Of a stretch of 64,000 bases of DNA, positions 26,302 through 40,500 are shown piece after piece (position 1 is the first letter of the stretch; the number at the start of each line of letters is the position of its first letter). The translations under genes were made by a program, and so were the position numbers. The stretch comes from Varroa destructor. Lineage: Eukaryota; Arthropoda; Arachnida; Mesostigmata; Varroidae. The notes beneath the pieces were generated by a model, which worked only from the letters and a program-made list of their open reading frames with translations, was not told the DNA's origin and ran no database searches. Location of the stretch: NCBI RefSeq assembly GCF_002443255.2, contig NW_019211459.1, positions 4,711,669-4,775,668 on the forward strand, written 5' to 3'.

Positions 26302-29300
26302 AACAGATTCTGAAATTCGCTATCTCTGAGTAGTCAGTACAGCAACCACTAGTATTGTCGCTGAAAGAATTGCAATCGCATTGGCGTCGGCTCCGCTTGC
26401 CACCTACGTTTTTTTTTAACACGCACAAAAACACGCGCACCACCCTATGCATCACTACCGCAACGACCTGTAATTCGCAACTATAGTAATTCGCAATTTT
26501 CCGCACTGGACGGAAGCTGTACTGCTTAGTTCACGAACATCGCGACTAAGCGAACCTCGCGTTGTATGGCGTTATTTTTTAAGCTTTCAAGCTTCCCTCA
26601 AGGAAGCCTCCGTCTAACAGCAAAGCTTAGTGTTCACACATTGAGTTATCAATGACTATTATAGTGTGAACAAGGGTCACCCGCTGCAGCTTACGAACGG
26701 CACGATCAACCCTTAGTCCTGCTGTCGATGCAGAAACATAGTCAGATAGGATTACTGCGGGCCGCTGCAGTACGGCGTAGCCGACATCGGCACGGCGCAG
26801 CCGATTGTCCGCCGACATCCACGTCGACCTCACATGTTGACCAGGCGAAAACGTACAGTCGTATTAGGGTTCACATGTCCAACAATGGCCTAATCCGAGT
26901 CCACCAGGCTGTACTAGATGCCAATCGTTTCGTTCTCAATGACCAGGATACTTGCTTGGCGACTTCCGCGAGACTCGTACCGACTGCATTGCAGAAGTAG
27001 TCACTGAAGATCGCCATGCGTATAGTAGTATGTACGAAGTCCACTTTTGGGGTAACTGATGCAATTTTTCATCAGGAATTGACTAGACAGTGAGAAGTGC
27101 AGTATTTTGCTTTTCATCCTTCTTTCGCCGACGCTGTTTCTTCTCGGCTGTTCTTTTTTTGCTTTTCTTCATTTCACCGCAACCGTTTCAAGTAATAGTA
27201 ACAAGCACACATAAATAACACAACAAAACGCCGCTCTGGAAGGAGGGTTAGGAGAAACTAAGCTGCACGGTAATCTGGCTGTTATTCGACCGAAGGCATT
27301 CACGCTTCGGCTCATGCTGCACGCCTGCCTCTCCACAGCCGCCGTCTAAGTATACCTGTGTAGCGTGTACACGGCACCAGAACTCCCGGCTTATGGCTAT
27401 CGGTTGGGGAGAGAGCCTACCGGCTATAGCCACCGCTACACAACTTACGGCCTGCCTGCCTGCCTGCCTACCGACCAAACCATGTGCCTGCAACAGCATA
27501 CGCAATCGCTCGTACCCTGCCATAGAATGCATCTGAATGCCTCGCTGCTATTACTATTGCTGCCAATGCTGTTAACTGCTACTAGAAATGCCAGCCTATC
27601 CGGAAAGAAACCAGCGGAAAGATCTTTCTACCCAGCGCTCACGTTAGCTGTAGACAGACACTCGAGACAGCCGATTTTTGGCTCAGGGGCCTTGTTTGTG
27701 CTTCTGCCTTCCATGCCGTGGTATCAGCAAGCGCCACAAACCAGAAGCAGCCACACGATACTAGACAAACGCGCATATGACCGCGATACGAGGTTGATGC
27801 GCACTCTTGTTGAGGAAGAGATAAAAGCATGAATGAAACCGAACCCGCAAGATGTTTGCTTAGACTCTATACTAAAAATCCTTTATCTTAGCCTGGCCAG
27901 CCCTTTGTGTTCAAATTCAAAAACCAGTTAGCTTGTTGTTGCTACCGTCCCCAAAACAGTAAAAAAAGGTTATGAAGCAGCCGCAAGCTGAGTGAATGGC
28001 TATGGTTAGCCAATTCCTCAAAATGAAAGGGCACCGTTAGCTGGCACCGTGGGAGGACTCTGCAACGGTGAGCACCAACTCTCTATAACGAATCTGAGAA
28101 AATTCTTACGATAACTAATGACTATTTATTAGTACCGTCGCGACAAGGTCAAGCAATCAGTAGGAAATACGTTAAATTAGCTATTCCATTAGTGGTATTC
28201 CAACGACAAAGGATAAATATGGAAAGTGAAACGCCAAGCGCCAAACTTGTTCAAAAAGTTTCGCCGAAAATCTAAACCATTGACTTTAATTATCATGCGA
28301 GGAGTAAATGACCATGACGTCTCTATTGTTCAGTTTTAGTTCTGCTTAACTAAGGCTGAACAATGCCTGATTTGTGAAACACAACGTTCGTGGTTATGTC
28401 CGTCGGTTACGACACGACGGCTAGGACTAACTCCGGGTAAACCCAAAATAGAACGGCGGCATCGCAAGCATGCATCCAGAATGTCGATCAGCCAGTCAGT
28501 AGCTACCGCTCAAATGGTCCTAAATTAACCCTGCCATGTTAGACCAAAAAAACATAGTAGGTGTACCTTGCTACCGGGTAACAGTAACACCAATCACCGA
28601 CTGAAAAAAATAAAATTCTCGAAAAATTGCGGCGGCAATGACCTTTGACAAAGCGCAGAAAAGTCAGGCGAGCTAGCTTGTCTGTGAAGGATCCACTATC
28701 TAAATCGACATACCTTCACACAGATGCTTCAGTTCCCTGCCTTTTCATCAATGTTAGCTGATCCATAGCTATCAGGCATATTCAGAATAATTTCATCAAC
28801 TGATATCCTTCACCCGACATCCATTAAATACTAGTCGCTAACATCATCGCGCACTTTTTGAAACAACAAATACAAATTTAAGAGAAATCATTCACGCCAG
28901 TCGTATAGACTGCATTTGCATTACTCCACAATGATTTGCGTTTCACCATTTATGTTAAGAATAAGTTGCATTTTCAATTTAGATGCCCTTCTAAGTCAAG
29001 ACAACGCCATGGATAGAAGGGCCTTACAAATTAAGGACAGGCATTGTTCGCTTACCTTCACCGGATGGGGTGGAAGATACGGATGACGACGACGCCTGCG
29101 TAGCATCACCCGTCTCCCTCTTTGCTGAATGGTCAGGAGTGACCTGCGTCGGTTGTGTAACGACCTGCCCTGGGGTGGGGGAACCCAGCGGCTGTGTTGA
29201 AGCGGTATCCTATATGATTGGAATAAAATCACAGCAAAAAAAGGAGAAGAGATTAGCAGTGAGAGGGAGAACTCAAAACAATCACGTAAGCTGAAATTGT

Positions 29301-32300
29301 GTTTTCTTGCTAAACAACGTAATAGAAAATATGAATGGAAACACTAACGCAAATACTAATTGCAGCTACTAGCTAAGTAGTAATCCTCTCTTACGACAAG
29401 ACCCTACCCAGCGAGAGCTGATTCATTTTTATGAAAAAGCCTATTTTCAAATGACACCACCGCCATTGGAATCATAACGATAGCTACATTTAATAGAATA
29501 CTGAATTAGATTATACCAGAATGGAGCGAATCCAAGTTTCGTCTAGGCGAGCTTCAACGGACGTTGAAGACGCTTCGTTATTCTTGGTGACGCTGCGAAG
29601 AAACGTCAGTTCTGGTAACAAAAAAAGTACTACTATCGAATGCTACAGATAATCTGTGAGCTGTGGGACATGGTTGCCACCGCTATTTGGTGATCACAAT
29701 GATAACTACGAAAACAAATGTGAAAGAAGCAACACATGCTGCTAACGTAACGTGCCATGCATATTATTTCGCACTCTTCGTTTATCACGACCTGCATATG
29801 CATGAAATAAAATCAGCTGACGCACTTTGGTCCATAGCTTTTGTTTAGTAGTGCATTCATTACAGTGTAGTAGTGCCACAAGCGACTGCTGCTGCCTATG
29901 ACATAATTGTCTCGTTCGTGGTGTGGTTATAGCAACAATCGTTGTGTCAGACAAACGCACTCACCGTTGCTGCGGGAGTAGGGGCAGAAATCGACGGGGT
30001 AGGAGGCCTGCCACCATTGGTACTTGACACAACTCCACCCAAGAGGGGAGCAGGCGGACTTGTCGCGGCCGCGGCCGCTGCCGCGTATCCACCTAACACT
30101 GCCGGCGACGTCGGCTGCTGTTGCTGAGGCTGGACCGAGGGCGTCTGCTGCTGAGGTTGCGTTTGTGGTTGCTGTTGGTGTGTTTGAACAACTGCTGGCG
30201 GGGGTCCCGAAGATAACGGCTGTTGTTGCTTCGGTTGTAGAGGCACAACTGCGCTTGGTAGTAGTGTCTGTGGTAAACCTTGAGGGACCGCTGGTCGCTG
30301 CTGCTGCGCTAGTGGCACCGGCATGACATGACCGGGTCCGGTGGGAACCGGCGCTGATGCTTGCTGCTGTTGTACCGCTGCGGTGATTGACGGCGGCGAT
30401 GTCGCAGGCGGATGTTGTGAGCCCACCAGGGGCGAGGTTTGTTGTGGCGTGGACTGGGTAGGCGGCTGTTGCTGCTGCTGCGTAGGCGGAACCATCGGGT
30501 TAACTGCGACTAAATTCTGTGGGGGAATCTGTGGCGGGATGCCACTAGGGTTCATCAATACCGCAGGAGGGCCTGCAGGTGGCCCAACAGGAGGGACCGT
30601 CGCGGGGCCGATAGCGGACTGTGGCGGGCCTGAATTTGATTTCTTGTTTCGATAGTCTAGGTGGACCTCTTCATTTGTTTCGGGGTTCTTGATCTGAAGA
30701 ATTTTTCGCTCTCGCTGTTGCAAACCTCGCTGTTGCGGCTGTTGCTGTTGTTGCTGCTGTTGTTGATACGCCGCTGCTGCCGTCTGAGCAGTCATCATCG
30801 CACCCCCTTGCTGAGCAGCTAGCATTGGTGGCGCCTGAGGTACGCTACTGTAATAATGCGTGTGTTGTCGGGATGTCAACAGCGACACCCGCAACAACAA
30901 GAACACATGGAATCGTTACTAAACGGAGTACTTTCAATAAGATGGACCGTTACAATAACCGCCGGATGGGAATTAATGCAAAAAGTAAACTTAGTTCCAC
31001 CCTAGAGAACAATCGACATGACCATCGGATTTGAAGCTCCTAAAATTTACTCCATTTTTATTCAAAATTATTGCCGTAACTTTAACTATCATAAATAGAA
31101 CTACTTATCGTAACCGTCATATATAAAAACTGGTCTACCTGCGCTACAGTGAATACGCTTTGAACACGGAAACTGGTCCTGAAAGATTCTGGTGGGGTTG
31201 CCATCATAAGCTGGTAGGATTAAACCCGAAAGTAATGTGTCAGTTATTACATTAATGTATTTAGGATAAGCTCAGGCGTCCGAATACTCACAAAAAGTAA
31301 TTCTGTGCGTGGCCTGCTGATACTGCCGGATAAAAGGTGCGGTAGCCCGGAGCACCATGAACGATCACAGGCATGCGACCACCAGGAGCCTAAGAAAACA
31401 AAAAAATTACAAAATATAAGATCACGGTTACAAAACCGCGTAAGATACAAGTTTACGCGTGTCAATAACTTCTTTGGGGATCTAATTGCAGTTACACGCA
31501 CGACTAAAGGTAACCAACTGTTATCTTACGCACTGAGGCAAATATTTCGTTAAAATCAAAAACTTGACAAACACAAATGTAGGCACCATAATGGGATCGA
31601 ACAGCTTATATACATGTTAGATATATCTATCTAACATGTACTTACATGCGAAATAAAGAAACGTACCTGTGTAGTGTAGGGCTGTTGTGGTCTGGCGCCA
31701 GGTGGATTATAGGTGAACTGGCTATACGCTATAGCAGCGCGCTGATTCGGTTGGCCTTGTTGTGCCATGGTTATCTGCTGCACGCTAGGACCAACCATTT
31801 GGCCAACTGGGGGAAAACCGGCCATTGGTGCTCCCGTGGCTGCTCCACTTGGCGGGGGCCCAGTTGGTATGGCATGGGGGCCTTGTGCGCCGACAGGACT
31901 GCCCTTCATTTCTCCTTGGTGGGGCATTCCACGTGGATATTGCCCAAAATCTAAAAAAAGAAAACATGCGGTAAAATACACATGGTAACAAGCAAGCTAT
32001 ATATTTTTATGTGCCCTTTTTAGTTTTAGAATTTTGAAAGGTAATTAAAAAACGGCTTGCTAACTGCCGTAGAAAATATAATTTATTTAAAGAAATCTTA
32101 TTTATGAGTCGTTTCTTTGCTTCCTTTAAGAAAGTGGGCGCCGAAGACGAGACACTTACTGTTCATTCCCGGCCTCATTCTGTAAGCCAAACAAAACGAC
32201 AATCGCAGTATTGCTTGTTAGTAAAAGTCGAAGTAGCAAATTACCTTGGCAATGAATTTTCGCCAGCACAAAGTAAAACCTTAGCATCACACCCGCAGAT

Positions 32301-34524
32301 ATACCTAAATTTGAATCCTATGTAGATGAATTCACGGTACTACATATTGTTTAACGCAGTTATTAATAATTATATCAGGAAAAAGGCATTTACTATATAC
32401 TGTGTCATATTTATTGCTAATCATCAAAGATTATCCTGAAACTGCTTAACAGGTTTCTCAGATGAAACCGCTTATTGTGACACTCATAGCGAAAGAATCT
32501 TCAAGTTGTTATCACAGCAAAAAAAGATCAATACCATCAATCAACAATGACGTGACTAGCTCATACTATTAGGTCAAAAATGGGGGTAAAATCAGTGTCA
32601 TGTTTAGTAGGTTGACCAGAACATTTTTCATTGCGTTCAATCAATGAGCAGTAGCAAATAGAAAAGGAAGAACGCTCACTATCACCAGTATTGGTGACGC
32701 CATCTACCGGCGGGGCAGTGCAAGCGCAGCGCATCCATGAAAAATGTTGAATTCCGATCATGCCATACCACCATGAGGATCTACTAGAGCCCATTACAAA
32801 AAAATGACACCGCACAGCTGCTCTTTCAAAATGGACGAATTACGATCGAAACAATCCTTAACAGAGATTGTTCTTCCACTGTGACAGACGATGCTGTATC
32901 ATTATTAAACGGCAACACTCACTGTTCTGTCAACGTTTTACTGACAACATGTCAACACTTGGCACAGCAGAATCTAATCTGTTTTTGGGAATCAATTTTT
33001 ACGTCGTAGAAATTCATTAACCATACGCGCAAATCGATGCTTACCTTCTATCCATCTAAATGCTGCTTAAGAGCTGCATACACGACAAGAAAAGAAATAC
33101 GAAATAAAAAATAGAACTACGGAGATTTTACGGCGTTCAGCCAAGCGTGATTACGTGCGCACAAAGCGCACGCGCTTAAAGTCGACGAGAACACTTCCTT
33201 TTTGCATTCATGTACGATATTTAGAAACTGAGAAATGGGTCCCGATTGGAAGTATACTTTTGATTTTTAATGTAGAGGAAGACGAAGCTAATATAGCCCG
33301 ATGCACAATGCACTAAAGTGCACCTAGTGCTAACGGCTAAAGGGTTGCCCGCCTTCTTATGAATTGTTAATGAGAGAGGGACTGCAATACATAGCGTTAG
33401 AAACTCATTGTTTTATTTTCTATTTTATGTCCGCCTGCCTGCCTGCAAGGCTATCTCGAGCTGCTGACCTTTGGATGCATGTTTTTGCTTTCCTGAGCAG
33501 AGAGATACCTTGAATCTCATGCACCATGTGAACTCATGTTTCATGAGACCGAAGAAAATATGGCGACAACCAATATTGCAAATTATTTCTCCTTTCCACA
33601 TTGTTTTTGGCTTCAAAATAAACACCAGCAGCAACTTGTCCTCCGATAACATAACGTTTGCGCATAGGGAGCCCTGCCCCCTCTTTACTATTAAACGCAG
33701 CTTAAGCACACGTGTTCACGTAATCCAGCTTGCGCAAATATACATTTGTGAATTCGATATATATATATCATCGAAGACTATGTCGGAAGGCCGTCTTGGT
33801 GTATATAACCAGCGGTGTAGCGTTTTTTTTGAAACATGAGATACGAGAGACGTTACTACCGTAAGTTTACGACAAACCAAATTGACGCTCTACTAGAAAA
33901 AAACATTTTTCTCTTCAGGAGGATAAGTGTTAGGGTAACTGGTTCCATTCTATGTGCAGGTCTTCCCCGGGGTGAATGTCTAACGACACACAGTATCCAA
34001 GGGTGGTTTTAAATCCGACAAACAAACAAATTTGTAATAATTTATGTACATACAACGAAGATTGGTTTTGATGAAGTATGAGTGATTCGGCAGCCGGCTA
34101 ATAACATATTTTTACAAACCAAATCTTTCTCGCTGTCGGTACTATGATGATAGCCAGTACTCATTACGCTATGACAATGTTATGACTCGGCTTAGGAACA
34201 GTCTATAGAATTCAGGGCTTAAAACGGCGGAGAACCTGCACATAATTTGAGCTTTCTGCATTACTAGGTCTGAATCGTCTCATACCAAAGTGGGGCCAGC
34301 GGCAGGCTAGATGATCGATAGATGACAAACAAGACGATAGGCTTGACAGGCGTTCGCCCGAAAGACAGGCGAAATCAAACCATATTCTTTGAGTGACAAG
34401 GAATAACAAGAACATCACATTCGTATATTTATTTTCAATGTCCCCGCAAAAAGTAAAATTGCTTTTCAATGTCCCCGCAAAAAGTAAAATTGCTTTTCGT
34501 ATCATTAGATTTTTTTTATAGTTA

Positions 34525-34557
<33 letters not shown>

Positions 34558-37500
34558 GGTATTCACTACTTTCGTTTAACCAGTACAGTGCCTCATACGT
34601 TTGCGATACTTTCCAAACCAATTGAACAGCTTCCAACTGGTGCACTACAGCTGATATTATTGCATGACTCGCGGCAATCGGAAGTTGTAGTTTATTTTCT
34701 GTGATTTATCGTTGATTGAGTTTTTTTCGCTGTTTACATGCGTTGCTTGTCCTATAGGGTGCAAGAAGCTTGCTAAGCAGGGAAGATTGTCCAAATGGTT
34801 TTTACACCGCGCGGGCGCCGCAGATTATTTCACGACCAAGCACTGAATGGATATTACATAGGATGTGTAACTATCGATTCCCGTCAGATCGTCACGTTAG
34901 TCACTGGGCCATTTTTTTATTAAATGCATGCGCGCCAGGCATAACATGTTATATTGGGTGGTTACAGGCCGAGGGGTCTAATTGTGGCTGTTTTGGGTTT
35001 GTCATGAGTCTCAAGTCTGTTTCGAGCATAATAGCATGTAGAATTTGCTGCCGATAGTGTGTAAATAGCTCCTTAGCTGGTACCAGGTTAAAGATAAAGA
35101 AATGTCTGTACTGTATAATGAATACTCACTCCTATAATGTAATTCTAATTACCAGGTGATAATGATTCAACCCACCAAAAGTAACGTTTCGCAATTAATA
35201 CCGTAGATCCCTGAAACCTCCTCTGTAGGCAAACGGTCGAATCAGGGGCAAGTAGCAGTAACTTGTATTAACTTACATCAATAAATTGCCTGGCCAGAAT
35301 GGTTACATTATATATAAAAATATGCTTGTAAAGAGGACTTTAGTAAGGGAGAGTAATACAAAATTAGAGTTCATCGCACAGAAACTTCCTACTGCAGGAG
35401 TATATCTAAATGTGGTTATGCAAAAATTTCGCACGCCATGTGCTATTACCTAGTTCCAGTTAAAGGTTAACGATGTAGTGTCATTATTTCGTTGTTGTTT
35501 TTATTTGCAGTTGCTACAATAGCGGGTCGGGTAAAGCGGTAGACTCACAACCACAAGGTCTACGGTTCGATTCCCAACTAAAACCCAATGGCTTTTTTAA
35601 ATAATTAGAGTTCTTGATTTCTTTGACTGTTGGGTCAGTGTGCAATATTCAACTAACTATTCGCTCTATATATTAGTTTCCACTCCTTCTACTTGTAGGG
35701 ATACGTCAATAATCCTTGGGCCGTACGCGGTTAGGTGCAAGGCTTAATAACGCGGGTTTGTTGTATGACATTCGGAGATTTATGAAGATTTGTCAAATTT
35801 CGTCGATTTGTATTGAATTACAAAAAAAAATAGAGAAGGATCTGCACTCACTGTGGAAGGCCGTTTCAGCATTTGGTTGAAGGCCATAGCTAGGCTTCTG
35901 CTTCTGGGTCCCTAGGATAAGCTTGAAAGCGATACAGATAAGTGCTATAATCTATCAAATGGGACGTGCTGCTTGCTCTAGATCCAACAAGAAAAATCTG
36001 ATCTGAATGAATGTGGTGTAACATAGTTAAGCTGGCACAGTAGTCTCTCAAGCATCGCACCGAATTAAATTGCACCGAACTTTAAACTAAACGAGCTTTA
36101 TCTAAACGTGGTTCGAAAAAGCGTTCGAATACGTAAGCCCCAACGTATAGTGATGATTCGTTAGGATTTTATCAATAGTCCAAATGAAAACTTCACAGCG
36201 ATCCACAGGAAGAGAAACACCGCAGATAAAGGCACAAGCATAAGTAATGATCAAGATGATTTTTCAAGTTGCCTGCCATAACTAACGGGGTACCGGACAT
36301 AAACTCGAATAGTAAGCGTTGCACACAGAAGGAAGACATGTCAGGTGACAAAGATGGGGATCATGGGCTCCGCGAGCAGTTTGTAAAGGACGAGTGCAAG
36401 TTTCGATTTCTATCGTAAAGTCTGCCTGGCTAAACAAGCCTTAGCCGTTTACATTTCAAATAATAAAAACGTCCTACCAGTAGAAACCCATTCACATCAG
36501 TTAGCAGAAGACTGGCAGCTTTTGTCACACGTATCGTACAGGTAACAATCAATACGATTTGGCTCAATATCTCTACTCCAGAATGACTGGTTCAATACTT
36601 GCTTTGAGCAAGATATGCAAAAGTTAATGGACAACTACTTTTCGGCCCCTTCGATATAAACATCATGCGACCTCCAATGCGCACAACGGAAGATTAAGCG
36701 CTACCGAGATATGCTTTTTACAATATGGCATTGACTATCAGTCAGGCTTCGTCTGACGTCTTCTGTCAACCGTCAAGAATACCTTGTTAACTTATATATG
36801 CCATAAAATGTTTCACGTGTTCTAGGCAGTACACTAGACTTATTTTACTATATGTAGTATCATACAGATATTTGTTCAAATGTGACGTTTAACCAGAAAA
36901 GTAGGCTTTTTCACAGAATTTGCCGGAAATTCCGCACGCGATCACAGACCCAAAACGATCATAACCGAGCTTCTGAGCCCGGGGTTGACAAAAGGCACGA
37001 ATAAACGATGTCATTTAATTTCGCTTTGCCCCGTCCTCTACTGTATGTCACTGTGTAGCCAAAATGCACAGCGGCCTTTTGTACAAAAAAAAAACCCAAA
37101 CACAGATCCAAGCTCGACTGTAGGCTTTTTTCGCAGAAGTGGCGCACAGACAAACATGGATAAGCCTCAAGCAACCTGAACAAACGTATCCCAGCAACTG
37201 TCTATGGATGGATCCACGACCGGATCAGACAAAAAAAAAGTTACTGCAGCAAACATGGTAAAAGAAAAAAGTTACATTCTGTTAAGGGGCATGGGATCTC
37301 GTACGGACGGTTGAAATGACGAACAAGTTATCGCAATTCCCATCTGTGCAGATTGTTACTACCATCACTTCTGTATTATTTCGATTATTATTATTACTAC
37401 TATTATACAGTAGCTTTGTATCCTGTAACAGATATCTATTCTTTACGTGTTAATGTCTAATGTATCGCTGTGACACCGATACATTCCTTCGCAGAGAAGA

Positions 37501-40500
37501 GGGTCTGTTGCCGCGCCTGCTACCGTCGCCGCTCTCGCTGTTACTGTAAAACGTGCTTAGTCGCCTCTTTCCCTGCGCGACGCTGCTTTGTCTTGTTTTG
37601 TTGCTACTGTTGTACATCTTAGCAGCAGCGGTGGCGAGCTGATCAGCGACGGTAGCAGACGGAGAGCGCAAAAGGTTCGCGTAGCACAGCCTCTCAGCAA
37701 GTAAGGAAGGATGGTAGAGTGGTAGTAAGGTGAGTAGTCGTAGTAGAAGTAAAAATTATCGCTCAGTAAAACGAGCAGCGAACAGTCAGCGACGACGGTG
37801 GATAGCAGCCATTCGACAGATACAGATGGACAGACACGAGGCAAAGGAATGCCCGGCAACGGCCTCCGCCTCCGCCGCCGCCGATGACGACGCCGACGAC
37901 GAAGACCACGCCGACGACGAGCTGCTGTCGATGCGGCTGCCACTACTTCTTCGATCATCGCTACTACCGCCGCCATTGCTGTCAAAGACTGGCACCATCG
38001 CAGCCATTGTCATCATCGCGGTGGTATCGCAGACTGCCGGGGCAGCCGCATCTACAGCGGTAGTGAAATAGCAATTCAACTGGCGCTATCCTCAACACTA
38101 CAACTGCTATTATTCGCATTATCACCTCTGGTCGGTTAATGGCTGTTGCCAACAGCGCGTCGGCGGCACCGGCAGAATCAACAACCACTATCAGCTGCGA
38201 TAGTAGCGGTAGTAACTTTATGGCGATAGCGACAATCATCATCGCAATCAGCAGCCGCCGTCACTTCCTTCTCTTTTTCCCTGTTGATGCAGTTTGCTAT
38301 TTCTGGAGCCGCTGCTTCCGCTGATGTCGCCGACATGTCCGTAGATGAAGTCCATGTTGGCTATGACACCACATGCACTTCATCCGCAGCATAACTGCAA
38401 TTGGCGTATGTCGAATAGTAAGCAACGAAAGCTATTACTAGTCCTAATAGTAGACGTGAAAATATGTACTAGGTCAACAATAACATTCTGTCATGTGTAT
38501 TTGATAACAACAGCTAGCCAACAGAGATAGTAGTTATCTAAGCCTAGCGCGTCACAATCAGCTCTTGCAATTCTGGTGCTAATAGCAGCGCCGGTATGAC
38601 CTAATAATAATAATGATCATGCTGAATAGAAAAGGTAATGCCTAGGAAACTACAATGACGGCAGCGGTATAAAAAGCTACATCAGCAAATCGTCGCCGAG
38701 CGGTAATGCACGACGGCAGGAGAAAATAACACCAGGCGCGGCGGCGGCGGCGGCGGCGGCGGCTGCAGCAGCAGCAGCAGCAATGATCGTAGCAGAAGAA
38801 GCGAAGAGCAGACGTCGTCGACGGCCAACTACGGCTACGGCTACGGCTACGGCAACGACTGCAATCGACAGGTAAAAGCAGCAGCAGCAGCAGCAGACAG
38901 CAGTGCCGCCGCTGGGGGCTCCGTTTGTACCGTCGACGTCGCGTGGATGCGAATGGATGACAGGAGAGCCAAAGACCGACCGAGCCAAACAAGCGATTGG
39001 AAGACAGCGGTAACAGCAGCGACGGCGCCAGCGGGACCGATAGCCACTAACATCAGTTGAATGAATGTTCAATACTACTGACGGACTGAATGGCCCACTA
39101 CTACTTGCAGCGGCAAACGATTACGCTACCGCCATCGCCACAACCCCCAGTACGGCACCATTCAGATGAGCACCACACTCGTCCAGCTCGGGACTCAGTC
39201 GTTGAACGACGTTCTCGTCAACGGTAGTAGCATCAAGAATAACGATGAAGAGAGCGACGACTGCTGCATACACAATGTATATCGACGTCCAGCCAGCCGA
39301 CCGTTGGCATACGCACGTTTCCGATACAGAACGAAAAATTATATTTTTAGACATTTTACAGTATCCATTCTACGACGTCCTCGTTAATGAATTTTTCTTC
39401 AGTCATATTTTCTCATGTTTTTATACGTTTGAGTTTTTTTTTTTAACTCGAATAATGGGAAAGGACACATTATTCGAAACGATGGTTCTCGCTATTTTGG
39501 AGTTTGCTTTTTATTACAGCGAACCCCTGCAGAAGAACGTGAGATAAGCTTCCAACTAAAAGTAAATCGTAAAGCGATACTCTAAATACGCTCTTAGACA
39601 ATAATTTCCTAATGAAAATATGTTTACTCATCAAGAGCGATCGAGAAATATAACTTATTTAGCCAGACAAGTTGACTCTGCAGCTCTTATCGGAGAAATC
39701 CCTAAAGCATCCATAAACTATAACAGGGGGCATGCAAACCTGTATAAACGGACGTGCTACAGTGTTCGGTTACGATCAGACGGACCGACACAGAAAAAAC
39801 GGACTAAACGGAAATGATAGCCTATTAACGACTGGTTGTTTTTCTTATCATACATCTATTACATTTACTGAAACTAATCTAACCTAACCAATTGTTTAAA
39901 TCAAATGAAGTATTGGGACCACCATTATCTCTAACAAGATGTGATCCTATTTTACGACACGTAATGAGTTTTCGAATTTCTCTTCTTTTCAAAAAGAAAT
40001 GCGGTCCGTGTCTACGTGAATAGACGTTATTGTAATAACTAATAACGAAACAACTTTGCCAATTCATGCATAGAGTATTGTCTTGCATGAATCGCACATA
40101 TAACACCGACAGCGGTGGTGGAAACGGCGACAAAAACAACAGGCACGCAGAATTGTCCTCGATTGCTTCGTGCTCCTTCGTTAGACATAACAGTTAGTTC
40201 CAGATATGGCGACCTCATGCCCACACACATACTAGCACACACGGATTACCGCCTTCGCTGTTTGCACCCGCTTGCGTAAAAAGCCCCCTGACACTAGCGA
40301 AACATCATCAGGTTAGTGGCGGATCAAATCCATAGCGTGTTGTCGAATCCAGGCTAGCCATGCGGCGCAAGGAACAACAATAATAACGTGAATACGAGTG
40401 ATACAAATAATACCCCCTAGCAGCGAAAATCGTGCCACCCTTAATTAACTGTTAGTATGCCACATATGATCACCGCCACTGTCGCTCGTACTAGTGGTGG

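Larger units (their letters stand above)
23519..29055 (-). other. eIF4G intron containing GC-rich island
   Basis: Between eIF4G exons, this 5.5-kb intron holds the Asn-rich ORF, the alternative first exon, an AT microsatellite and, at about 26590-27840, a GC-rich stretch with CTGC repeats (27451-27470). The GC-rich stretch is a plausible internal promoter region. From 27840 to 29055 I see nothing further. Confidence 0.5.

Noticed and set aside
29942..30655. Plus-strand Gly/Cys/Val-rich ORFs
   Set aside because: They are antisense shadows of the eIF4G polyQ/Pro-rich exon.
35518..35600. A functional tRNA gene
   Set aside because: The anticodon stem cannot form properly and the acceptor stem is poor, so it is listed only as a tRNA-like repeat.
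37557..38079. ORFs of about 100-140 codons rich in Arg, Ala and Ser
   Set aside because: They come from GC-rich trinucleotide repeats, overlap each other in several frames and show no domain or splice structure.
38642..39072. Poly-Ala, poly-Cys and poly-Arg frames on the minus strand
   Set aside because: They are driven by the CGG/CAG tract; three frames are open at once, as expected of repeats.
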